From Deltaproteobacteria bacterium (lineage in GTDB: Bacteria > Myxococcota_A > Polyangia > Haliangiales > Haliangiaceae): a stretch of 6,532 nt of DNA. Each line of letters begins with the position of its first letter. Positions within the stretch are counted from its first letter, which is position 1. This document shows, piece by piece, positions 1-6,054 of this stretch. The notes under the pieces are model-generated. The model saw only the letters and a list, made by a program, of their open reading frames with translations. It ran no database searches and was not told the DNA's origin. The position numbers and the translations under genes are program-made. The stretch covers positions 1 to 6,532 of the forward strand of contig JACCQV010000680.1 of the NCBI GenBank assembly GCA_013813945.1, given 5' to 3'.

Positions 1-634
1 GCACCCGGGGACCGAGGCCGATCGCGGTGAAGCCGAGCAGCGTGTCGAGCTCGCGTGGGTCGAGGCCGCCTTCGGGACCGCTGACGATCGTGACGTCGGT
101 CGCATCGTCCATCACCAGTGGTTGATCGCTGGTCGGATCGAGGACGAAGCGCGAGCCCGCCGGCAACGTCGCGAGCGCGGAGGACAGATCATCGGCCCAC
201 ACGATTGTCGGCACCTGCGCACGGCCGGACTGGCGGGACGCCGCGACGAGAGCGGCCTGGTACTTCGCGATCCGGGCGTCGCGGCGATCGGGCTCGAGCT
301 TCACGACCGAGCGCACCGCGGGCCACACGACGATCTCGTCGGCGCCGACCTCGACGAGCTTCTCGAGGCAGGTGTCCATGCGATCGCCCTTGATCAGCGG
401 GACGAGGACGCGGATGAAGGGCAGGGCGGCCGGAATGGACTCGGGCGGCGCGACGGAGAGCGAGGTCTCGGAGTCGGTGATCTTCGTGATCGTCGCCGCG
501 GCGCGGTGGCCCTCGCCATCGACGAGCTCGACCGCATCGCCGACGCGAGCGCGACGTACGCGCATGATGTAGTGGTGCTCGTCGCCGCGCACGGTGAGCT
601 CGCCGGCGGCGAGGGGCGCGAGGAAGATCCTCAT
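1..634 (-). CDS. rsmE: RsmE, 16S rRNA (uracil-1498-N3)-methyltransferase, 3' end off the window
   Basis: This enzyme methylates N3 of U1498 in the decoding region of 16S rRNA using S-adenosylmethionine and acts in the cytoplasm on the 30S subunit. The reading frame runs from the ATG at 634 to the left edge without a stop, giving 211 residues of a family that is usually about 240-250 long, so roughly the last 30 are missing. An N-terminal PUA-like part carries HHYIMRVRR (residues 20-28). The middle has KGDRMDTCLEKLVEVGADEI (82-101), the family's K..r.d..leKavElGv signature. The SPOUT knot begins with SGPEGGLDPRELD (185-197) and GLGPRV (206-211), the SAM-binding loops. Its ATG overlaps the prmA stop as ATGA and has no Shine-Dalgarno sequence of its own, so translation is probably coupled to prmA. 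Family assignment is firm; the C-terminus cannot be judged. Confidence 0.93.
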   Translation of the reverse strand, partial: MRIFLAPLAAGELTVRGDEHHYIMRVRRARVGDAVELVDGEGHRAAATITKITDSETSLSVAPPESIPAALPFIRVLVPLIKGDRMDTCLEKLVEVGADEIVVWPAVRSVVKLEPDRRDARIAKYQAALVAASRQSGRAQVPTIVWADDLSSALATLPAGSRFVLDPTSDQPLVMDDATDVTIVSGPEGGLDPRELDTLLGFTAIGLGPRV

Positions 635-1533
635 CGCCGGAGCGTGACCGACGACCACTGCGGATCATCGGTCGAGGGGCGCACGCGTGTGAGCCGCAGG
701 CCCGCGGCGACAAACTCGTCAGCGAGTGGTTGGGCTTGCGGCGTGAGCAGGCCGGAGAGGATCAGGGTTCCGCCGGGGGCGACGCGCGCGACGAGGGCGG
801 AGAGCAGGGAGCGGAGGACGTTGGCCTGGATGTTCGCGAGAACGAGCGGAAAGGCCTCTTCGATCTCACCGGCTGGAGTCAGCGCCGTCACGATGCGATC
901 GGCGACGCGATTGATCGACGCGTTGTCCATCGTCGCGTCGAGAGCGAGCTGATCGTTGTCGATCGCGACGACGGTCGAGCCGGGCCAGCGCTTGCTCGCG
1001 GCGATCGAGAGGATGCCGGAGCCACATCCGACATCGAGGATGCGACCCGGGGTGATCTCGCGATCGGCGAGGTCCTGGATCTCTTCGAGAACGAGGCGTG
1101 TGCTCGCATGCGTGCCGGTGCCGAACGCCATGCCGGGATCGAGATCGATCACGACCTCGGAGTCGAGTGGGGCGTAGCGTTCCCACGACGGCACGACCAC
1201 GAACTGGCGCGTGAGCTTGGAGACCTTGAAGTACTTCTTCCACGCGTCGCGCCACTCGATCTCGGGAAGCGCGGTCGCGATCCGGACCCGGCTGGGATCG
1301 ACGGCGGCGCCATTCGCTTGCCAGCGCGTGACGGCGTCTCGGGTCTCGGCAAGCGCCGCGGCGGCGTCGGCCTGCGCGACCCAGAACACGACCTCGTCGC
1401 CGCGTTGTTCGGTGCCCGCGGCGGCGGCGGGGACCTCGGAGGCGATCAGTGCAGCGACGTCATCGACGTCCTGCGCTCCAACCGGAATGACGACCTCGAC
1501 CCAGTCCACGGGTGTCTGGGTATCACGCGTCAT
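631..1533 (-). CDS. prmA: PrmA, ribosomal protein L11 methyltransferase
   Basis: PrmA trimethylates ribosomal protein L11 with S-adenosylmethionine. The 300-residue length fits the family. An N-terminal substrate-recognition domain (about 10-85, starting DWVEVVIP) is followed by the linker WRDAWKKYFKVSKL (94-107) and PSWERY (115-120). The PrmA hallmark LDPGMAFGTGTH spans 131-142. The Rossmann methyltransferase core has motif I ILDVGCGSGILSIAA (165-179), the acidic ribose-binding segment VVAIDND (188-194), and the catalytic-side LANIQANVL (232-240), matching the NIL segment of the E. coli protein. All key motifs are intact. The ATG at 1533 has no clear Shine-Dalgarno sequence and begins 13 bases after a terminator-like hairpin; an in-frame GTG at residue 9 is a less likely alternative start. 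The stop overlaps the rsmE start by 4 bases. prmA next to rsmE is a common bacterial arrangement. Confidence 0.95.
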   Translation of the reverse strand: MTRDTQTPVDWVEVVIPVGAQDVDDVAALIASEVPAAAAGTEQRGDEVVFWVAQADAAAALAETRDAVTRWQANGAAVDPSRVRIATALPEIEWRDAWKKYFKVSKLTRQFVVVPSWERYAPLDSEVVIDLDPGMAFGTGTHASTRLVLEEIQDLADREITPGRILDVGCGSGILSIAASKRWPGSTVVAIDNDQLALDATMDNASINRVADRIVTALTPAGEIEEAFPLVLANIQANVLRSLLSALVARVAPGGTLILSGLLTPQAQPLADEFVAAGLRLTRVRPSTDDPQWSSVTLRR

Positions 1534-1539
1534 GCGCCG

Positions 1540-1583
1540 ACAAAATACAAAGCGCGCCCGACCCGAGGGTGGACGCGCTTTGT
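1540..1583 (-). terminator. Terminator-like hairpin between rpsU and prmA, possible attenuator
   Basis: A perfect 10-base inverted repeat (ACAAAGCGCG at 1547-1556, CGCGCTTTGT at 1574-1583) encloses a 17-base loop that holds a smaller ACCC/GGGT repeat. Read on the minus strand, the 3' arm runs directly into a T-rich tail (TTTGTATTTTG), the form of an intrinsic terminator. Plus-strand flanks have no T-run. It sits 33 bases after the rpsU stop and 13 bases before the prmA ATG, which leaves no room for a separate prmA promoter. I infer that it is leaky: most transcripts would end after rpsU and some would read through into prmA-rsmE. It could instead be an RNA-processing or translational control element. 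Confidence 0.6.
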
Positions 1584-1616
1584 CGCAACGAGCAAGAAGA
1601 GGAGCCCGAACCTAGA

Positions 1617-1844
<228 letters not shown>

Positions 1845-1876
1845 GGGGAGGCAAGTGGGTACCTGATCGACGGAAC

Positions 1877-1909
1877 CCGGTCAAGGGTCGTCGACGGGGA
1901 CCCGACCGG
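1877..1909 (-). promoter_or_regulatory. GC-rich stem-loop between the 64-residue gene and rpsU
   Basis: Two stacked inverted repeats pair exactly: CCGGTC (1877-1882) with GACCGG (1904-1909), and GGGTC (1885-1889) with GACCC (1899-1903). This gives an 11-base-pair stem with a 2-base bulge and a 9-base loop. It begins immediately after the TGA of the upstream small gene and ends 32 bases before the rpsU ATG. No T-run follows on either strand, so a classical intrinsic terminator is unlikely. In the rpsU leader it could be a transcript-end, processing or autoregulatory structure. The pairing is directly visible; the role is inference. Confidence 0.5.
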
Positions 1910-2104
1910 TCAGGCCCTGATGTGCTTGTAGAACAGGGTGATGGTCAGGCAGTGAAACTCGGAATCCGAGCTCTGCGTGACGATCTTGTCGACGATCTCG
2001 TGGTCGGGGTGGGTGCGGATCCAGTCCGTGATCAGCTCGCCCAGGAGCTCGCGTTCCTTGGCTTTTGTTGCCGAGAACACCTTCACGCCGGTGACATCAA
2101 TCAT
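1910..2104 (-). CDS. Conserved-looking 64-residue protein of unknown function
   Basis: I cannot assign a function. The start chosen is the ATG at 2104 (MIDVTGVKVFSATK) because GGAGG lies at 2113-2117 with 8-base spacing. An in-frame ATG at 2158 would add 18 residues (MNDVARLQQNGNAMEDGR) that look like non-conserved leader, although AAGGGTGA precedes it. The pattern suggests a small alpha/beta fold: strand VKVFSA (7-12), helix ERELLGELITDWIRTHP (17-33), strand EIVDKIVTQSS (36-46) and strand FHCLTITLFYK (50-60). There is no signal peptide or membrane segment, so it is presumably cytoplasmic. A single Cys sits in FHCLT. It is the first gene of the leftward cluster and lies 65 bases before rpsU, so co-transcription and a translation-linked role are plausible but unproven. 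From memory, similar short proteins occur in Myxococcota. Confidence 0.75.
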   Translation of the reverse strand: MIDVTGVKVFSATKAKERELLGELITDWIRTHPDHEIVDKIVTQSSDSEFHCLTITLFYKHIRA

Positions 2105-2112
2105 CCGCCCGT

Positions 2113-2117
2113 CCTCC
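2113..2117 (-). promoter_or_regulatory. Shine-Dalgarno site deciding the start of the 64-residue protein
   Basis: GGAGG on the minus strand, 8 bases before the ATG at 2104. It is the strongest ribosome binding site in the leftward cluster and favours the 64-residue product over the 82-residue alternative. Confidence 0.65.
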
Positions 2118-2198
2118 ATCGCGTTACCGTTTTGCTGCAGTCGTGCCACGTCATTCACCCTTGTTCAGGAGCGGCTCGGAGGGCCGCTGTGTAAGCAC

Positions 2199-2227
2199 AC
2201 TCTGGGACGAAGGCAGATTCCAGTCAA
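2199..2227 (-). promoter_or_regulatory. Weak candidate sigma-70 promoter for the leftward cluster
   Basis: TTGACT (2222-2227, minus strand) matches five of six bases of the -35 consensus. At 17-base spacing the -10 position reads CAGAGT (2199-2204), only three of six. Transcription from here would give a leader of about 90 bases before the ATG at 2104. The -10 is poor, so this is a suggestion only. Confidence 0.2.
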
Positions 2228-2322
2228 GTGGTACATTTACGATATCGGTGAACTCTGGGGTAGTGGTGGCGCGGAGTTAGCCTCAGTGGGCGTAAGTGCG
2301 CCAATGCTGGTTCGATCCCATG

Positions 2323-2342
2323 GCAGGGCTGTGTGGCCCTGC
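2323..2342 (+). promoter_or_regulatory. Hairpin in the leader of the M16 operon
   Basis: A perfect 7-base-pair inverted repeat, GCAGGGC (2323-2329) and GCCCTGC (2336-2342), closes a 6-base TGTGTG loop. It lies 20 bases upstream of the ribosome binding site at 2363. No T-run follows on either strand. It may be a 5'-UTR structure of the peptidase mRNA, an operator, or chance; the sequence cannot decide. Confidence 0.4.
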
Positions 2343-2362
2343 TAGTGTCCGCGCACCGTTGA

Positions 2363-2367
2363 AGGAG
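2363..2367 (+). promoter_or_regulatory. Ribosome binding site of the first M16 gene
   Basis: AGGAG, 5 bases before the ATG at 2373. It is a strong site that fixes the start and gives an intact signal peptide. Confidence 0.75.
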
Positions 2368-2372
2368 AATCC

Positions 2373-3746
2373 ATGGGTCACCTGCTCCAGATCGTGACCG
2401 TCATGACGACGGTGGTCGCGATCGCCCCGTCCAGCGTCCTCGCGCAGCCCAAGGCGCCAGACGCGAAGTCGGAAACCGTCAAGCTGCCGTCGATCGAGAC
2501 GTTCACGCTGTCCAATGGCCTCCAGGTCGCCGTGCTCCCGACCGACAACGCCCCCGTGGTCGCGGTCCAGGTCTGGTACCGCGCTGGGTCCAAGGACGAG
2601 CCTCGCAACCGCCGAGGTTCCGCGCACATGTTCGAGCACATGCTGTTCAAGGGAACGCAGCACGTGCGCGCCGAGGCGCATGCGCAGTTCATCAACGGCC
2701 TGGGTGGGTACGTCAACGCCGCGACCGATGAGGACGCGACGCACTACATCAACACCTTGCCGTCGGACTACCTCGACTTCGTGATCCAGCTCGAGGCGGA
2801 GCGGATGCGCAAGCTCCTGTTCCGGAAGGAGATGATCGACACCGAGCGGGAGGTCGTGAAGGAGGAGATCCGGCAGCAGGAGAATTCGCCGATCGCGAAG
2901 GGCTTCCTGCGGTTCCTCGAGATCGCGTTCACCAAGCATCCGTACGCGTGGACCGCGGGCGGCAACCTCAAGGACCTCGACGCGACGACGCTCGAGGATC
3001 TGAAGAAGTTCTACGACGCGTACTACCAGCCCGGCAACGCGATGCTCGTCGTTGTCGGCAAGACCTCGGTCGAAGAGGTGAAGAACAGCGCGGAGAAGTG
3101 GTTCGGCCCGATCCCGAAGGGGCCGGAGGCGGCTCGTCCCGCGAAGGACGCACAGGAGCCCAAGCAGACGGCGAAGCGCCGCGAGGTCGTCGAGGCCGGG
3201 CAGATCGGGCTCGCGCTCGTCGGATATCACCTGCCGCCGGCGAAGGACAAGGACATCTACGCGCTGCAGGTCGCGTCGATCATGCTCGGTGCCGGTGAGT
3301 CATCGCGGCTGAAAGTCCGACTCAAGTCCGCCGATCCGAAGACGAAGAAGGTGCTCGCCCTCGATGGCGGCATGGAAGCGCTGGTCCGCGAAGATCCGGG
3401 CATGACGATCGCGCTCGGCGTGTTTCTCGATCCCGCCGCGGGCGATGCGATCGAAGCCGCGATCCAGGACGAGGTCGCCAAGCTCGGCAAGACGGGTCCC
3501 AGGGCCGACGAGCTGCGCAAGGCGAAGAACCAGGTCCAGTCCGGGTTCGTGTTCTCGCTCGAGAATGCGCAGGGGCTCGCCGAGGCGATGGGCCGGTCGT
3601 GGATTCACACCGGAACACCGACCTCGTTCATCCAGGATGTCGACCTGATCGAGAAGGTCACTGCCGCCGACGTCCAGCGCGTGGTCAAGCAGTACATGAC
3701 CCCCGAGAACGCCACGATCGTCATCATCCCGCCGAAGGGTCGCTGA
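2373..3746 (+). CDS. Exported M16 family zinc metallopeptidase, catalytic subunit
   Basis: This is a 457-residue M16B-type (insulinase/processing-peptidase-like) peptidase. A signal peptide with hydrophobic stretch and likely cleavage after A24 (VLA-QPK) places it in the periplasm or outside. The catalytic domain (about 40-230) has the inverted zinc motif HMFEH at 85-89, VNAATDEDATHY (114-125), and the third ligand at E165 in VVKEEIRQQ, so HxxEH followed 75 residues later by Glu is intact. The second half-domain (about 270-457) holds GAGESSRL (307-313), but the tyrosine of the family's R/Y substrate-binding segment is not found where expected (KKVLALDGG). This is typical of a catalytic subunit that needs a partner. 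The next gene starts one base after the stop and supplies exactly the missing segment. Substrate unknown. Family call firm, heterodimer inferred. Confidence 0.93.
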   Translation: MGHLLQIVTVMTTVVAIAPSSVLAQPKAPDAKSETVKLPSIETFTLSNGLQVAVLPTDNAPVVAVQVWYRAGSKDEPRNRRGSAHMFEHMLFKGTQHVRAEAHAQFINGLGGYVNAATDEDATHYINTLPSDYLDFVIQLEAERMRKLLFRKEMIDTEREVVKEEIRQQENSPIAKGFLRFLEIAFTKHPYAWTAGGNLKDLDATTLEDLKKFYDAYYQPGNAMLVVVGKTSVEEVKNSAEKWFGPIPKGPEAARPAKDAQEPKQTAKRREVVEAGQIGLALVGYHLPPAKDKDIYALQVASIMLGAGESSRLKVRLKSADPKTKKVLALDGGMEALVREDPGMTIALGVFLDPAAGDAIEAAIQDEVAKLGKTGPRADELRKAKNQVQSGFVFSLENAQGLAEAMGRSWIHTGTPTSFIQDVDLIEKVTAADVQRVVKQYMTPENATIVIIPPKGR

Positions 3747-3747
3747 G

Positions 3748-6054
3748 ATGCGCCACCTCCCATCCCACCTGACGTCACTGCTTGCCTCGCTGGGTGCCAC
3801 CGCGCTCCTGGTTGCGTGTGGACCCAAGCCGACGCCCGCGCCGATCGCGACGCTGCCCGGTGATGGCGACGCCAACGTGGCCAAGCCCCCGACGCCATCA
3901 TCGCCTGCGGTCGTCGACGCATGGTCGGGCAAGACCGATCTGATCGCGCCGCCCGCGGTCAAGCCGCCGGCCGGCGTCGAGTTGCCGGCGATCGATACGT
4001 TCAAGCTCGCGAACGGCCTCTCGGTCTACGTGATCAAGAGCAGCCGTCTCCCGGTCGTGTCGATGCAGCTCGCGATCCGCGCGGGGCGCATGCACGAGCC
4101 GCGCACGCGCCTCGGCGTGTCGGAGCTCACCGCGGACATGCTCGTCAAGGGAACCAAGAAGCGTAACGCTCTCGCGATCGCGAAGGCGATCGACTTCGTT
4201 GGCGGCACGATCGCGGCCGACGCGACGTTCGAGGCAACGCTCATCTCCTGCAGTGTGATGTCGCGCAACACCAAGGCGTGTCTCGAGCTTGTGCCCGAGA
4301 TGATCACGCAGCCGAGCTTCCCCGAGGCCGAGCTCGCGCAGGTCCGCGAGCGTCACCTCGGCGCGATCCGGCAGCGGCTCGACGACGCAGGCGCGCTTGC
4401 CGCCGCGCACGTGCAGAACCTCCTGTGGGGTAACGATCACGTCCGCGGCTGGGTCGACAGCGAGCAGTCGGTCGCTGCGATTCAGCGCGCGGATCTGATC
4501 GCGTGGCACAAGTCGTGGTTCGTCCCCGGCAACGCGATCCTCGTCGTCAGCGGTAACGTCACGCCGACCATCAAGGCCGACCTCGAGCGGTCGTTCGGGC
4601 GGTGGACCAAAGGGCCGACGCCACCTGCGCCTGTGTTCAAGGAGCCGGGCCTCTCGGGAAGTCGGATCCGGCTCGTCGACAAGCCGGGCCAGACCCAGAC
4701 GCACATCCGGATCGCACAGTTCGGGATCAAACATGACGATCCGCGGTTCTTCGACTCGCTGGTGTGGAACTACGCACTCGGCGGCGGCGGCTTCAGCTCG
4801 CGCCTGATGAAGGTCGTGCGCGTGCAGGGCGGCAAGACGTACGGTGCGAGCTCGAGCTTCGATCGTAACCTCGACCGCGGCTCGTTCGTTTCGCAGACGT
4901 TCACGCGCAACTCGGAGGCGGTCGCGACCACCAAGATGATCCTCGAAGAGATCAAGACGATGGCGAAAGATGGACCCACCCAGGACGAGGTGACCGCTGC
5001 GATCGCGAACATCGCGGGTGGCTACGGTTTGCGGTTCCAGTCTGCGTCCGACGTCGGGGCCGCACTGATCGGCGCCGAGCTTCACGGCTTCGGCAAGGAG
5101 TACCTCGCGAACTATCCGCTCGCCGTGGGCAAGGTCGACGTCACGTCGGCCAAGCGCGCAGCGAGCGAGATCCTCGATCCGAGGTCGTTTGTGATCACGA
5201 TGGTCGGCGACGCGAAGGATCTCGAGCCCCTGCTCAAGAAAGAGGGCTGGCGCTACGAGAAGGTGACGTTCACCGATCCGATCACGCCGCTGCTCACCGA
5301 GCCATCCGCGCCGGTCGATCCAAAGGCGCTCGGGGCGATGAAGAAGATCATCGACGAGGCGCTCACGGCGAAGGGCGGCAAGGCAAAGCTCGCGGCGATC
5401 AAGGGCTTCAGGATGGTGGCCGTCGGCACCACGCCGATCGGTGGCGGGCAAGCGAAGGTCGAGACGCAGCGCCTGTTCCAGTTCCCCGACAAGATGCGGA
5501 TCGACGCGACCCTCGAGCTCGGACAGAAGATCAATGTCGTCATCGGGATCAGCGGGAAGGCCGGCTGGCAGATGGCGCCGAACCAGCAGAGCGGGAAGAT
5601 CGAGGTCAACGACATCTCTGCGGCTGACATCCAGATGATCGACTTCGAGCGCTGGCGCGAGCCGGAGCTGATTCTGCTCAAGGCGGCGGACCCCGCTGCG
5701 AAGCTGACCCCCGCGCCCGACGAGGATATCGATGGCAAGCCACACCACGTCGTCAAGCTGGCCTCGCCGTATGGCGTCGACGTGGCCCTGTACATCGACA
5801 AGAAGTCCAAGCTCGTGACGCGGATGACGTACTCGGTCGGCGGCAACGCGGAGATCAATGAGTTCTCCGATTACAAGGTGGTCGCTGGAATCAAGATCGC
5901 TCACAAGCGGAAGAGCACCGGCGCGGGCAAGGGCGGTGGAATCACGAACCTCGAGCTCAAGTCGGTCGAGATCGATCCCAAGATCGATGTCACGGTCTTC
6001 GACAAGCCCGCAGCTCCCGCAGCTCCGGCAGCTCCTGCGGCTCCGCCGAAGTGA
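3748..6054 (+). CDS. Lipoprotein M16 pseudopeptidase with C-terminal LolA-like domain
   Basis: This 768-residue protein has a lipoprotein signal with lipobox LVAC (Cys24), then a Pro-rich linker (about 26-78). An M16 double domain follows (about 80-510). At the zinc site the five positions aligned to HxxEH read ELTAD (126-130, just before MLVKGT), and the third ligand position is Ala206, so it should be catalytically dead. It keeps the R/Y segment SSRLMKVVRVQGGKTYGA (350-367: R352, R358, Y365) that its upstream neighbour lacks. Residues about 535-752 form a beta-rich extension (AAIKGFRMVAVG, DGKPHHVVKL, ALYIDKKSKLVTRM, INEFSDYKVVAGIKIAHK) resembling LolA/LolB-fold lipoprotein-handling domains; that resemblance is by pattern only. 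The protein ends in a PAA repeat. AAGGG at 3735-3739 precedes the ATG by 8 bases, one base after the previous stop. I infer a membrane-anchored partner of the catalytic subunit. Confidence 0.88.
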   Translation: MRHLPSHLTSLLASLGATALLVACGPKPTPAPIATLPGDGDANVAKPPTPSSPAVVDAWSGKTDLIAPPAVKPPAGVELPAIDTFKLANGLSVYVIKSSRLPVVSMQLAIRAGRMHEPRTRLGVSELTADMLVKGTKKRNALAIAKAIDFVGGTIAADATFEATLISCSVMSRNTKACLELVPEMITQPSFPEAELAQVRERHLGAIRQRLDDAGALAAAHVQNLLWGNDHVRGWVDSEQSVAAIQRADLIAWHKSWFVPGNAILVVSGNVTPTIKADLERSFGRWTKGPTPPAPVFKEPGLSGSRIRLVDKPGQTQTHIRIAQFGIKHDDPRFFDSLVWNYALGGGGFSSRLMKVVRVQGGKTYGASSSFDRNLDRGSFVSQTFTRNSEAVATTKMILEEIKTMAKDGPTQDEVTAAIANIAGGYGLRFQSASDVGAALIGAELHGFGKEYLANYPLAVGKVDVTSAKRAASEILDPRSFVITMVGDAKDLEPLLKKEGWRYEKVTFTDPITPLLTEPSAPVDPKALGAMKKIIDEALTAKGGKAKLAAIKGFRMVAVGTTPIGGGQAKVETQRLFQFPDKMRIDATLELGQKINVVIGISGKAGWQMAPNQQSGKIEVNDISAADIQMIDFERWREPELILLKAADPAAKLTPAPDEDIDGKPHHVVKLASPYGVDVALYIDKKSKLVTRMTYSVGGNAEINEFSDYKVVAGIKIAHKRKSTGAGKGGGITNLELKSVEIDPKIDVTVFDKPAAPAAPAAPAAPPK
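6007..6045 (+). repeat. Pro-Ala-Ala codon repeat at the C-terminus of the M16 lipoprotein
   Basis: Four consecutive 9-base units encode Pro-Ala-Ala (residues 754-765), followed by PPK and the stop. Units differ at third positions (CCC/CCG/CCT, GCA/GCG/GCT), so this is not a fresh slippage array. It makes a flexible, low-complexity tail. Confidence 0.7.

Larger units (their letters stand above)
2159..2372. other. Divergent intergenic region
   Basis: No gene is supported here. The stretch separates the leftward translation cluster from the rightward peptidase operon, so it should hold promoters for both. It includes the most AT-rich patch nearby (about 2231-2246, TACATTTACGATAT), a weak 6-base-pair hairpin (AGCGGC 2170-2175 with GCCGCT 2183-2188), a short GTGT/ACAC repeat near 2190-2201, and a stronger hairpin at 2323-2342. 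A tRNA-like T-loop string occurs at 2309-2319 but no tRNA can be folded around it. Confidence 0.6.

Noticed and set aside
122..952. A 276-codon plus-strand open frame, and similar ones at 730-1719, opposite rsmE and prmA
   Set aside because: They are low-complexity Arg/Gly/Asp-rich translations antisense to well-supported methyltransferases.
2104..2158. An 18-residue N-terminal extension of the small hypothetical protein, starting at the ATG at 2158
   Set aside because: The internal ATG at 2104 has a stronger, well-spaced GGAGG, and the extension looks unstructured. The extension remains possible because AAGGGTGA precedes its ATG.
2271..2329. A tRNA-like segment: D-arm-like TAGCCTCAGTGGG at 2278-2290 and T-loop-like GGTTCGATCCC at 2309-2319
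   Set aside because: The two boxes are about 13 bases too close for an anticodon arm, the T-stem has only three pairs, and the flanking acceptor positions do not pair. It is probably chance, or at most a remnant.
2283..3230. A 315-codon minus-strand open frame opposite the first M16 gene
   Set aside because: It has the same shadow composition, no family motif, and lies opposite an intact catalytic peptidase domain with a good ribosome binding site.
3898..5904. A 668-codon open frame on the minus strand opposite the M16 lipoprotein
   Set aside because: It is a GC-rich antisense shadow: composition is dominated by Arg, Asp, Leu and Val with no recognisable motif, and the plus-strand protein has clear M16 homology throughout.
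6007..6045. The Pro-Ala-Ala repeat as a phase-variable tract
   Set aside because: The units differ at third positions and repeat in multiples of three, so length change would not switch the frame. It is a plain low-complexity tail.
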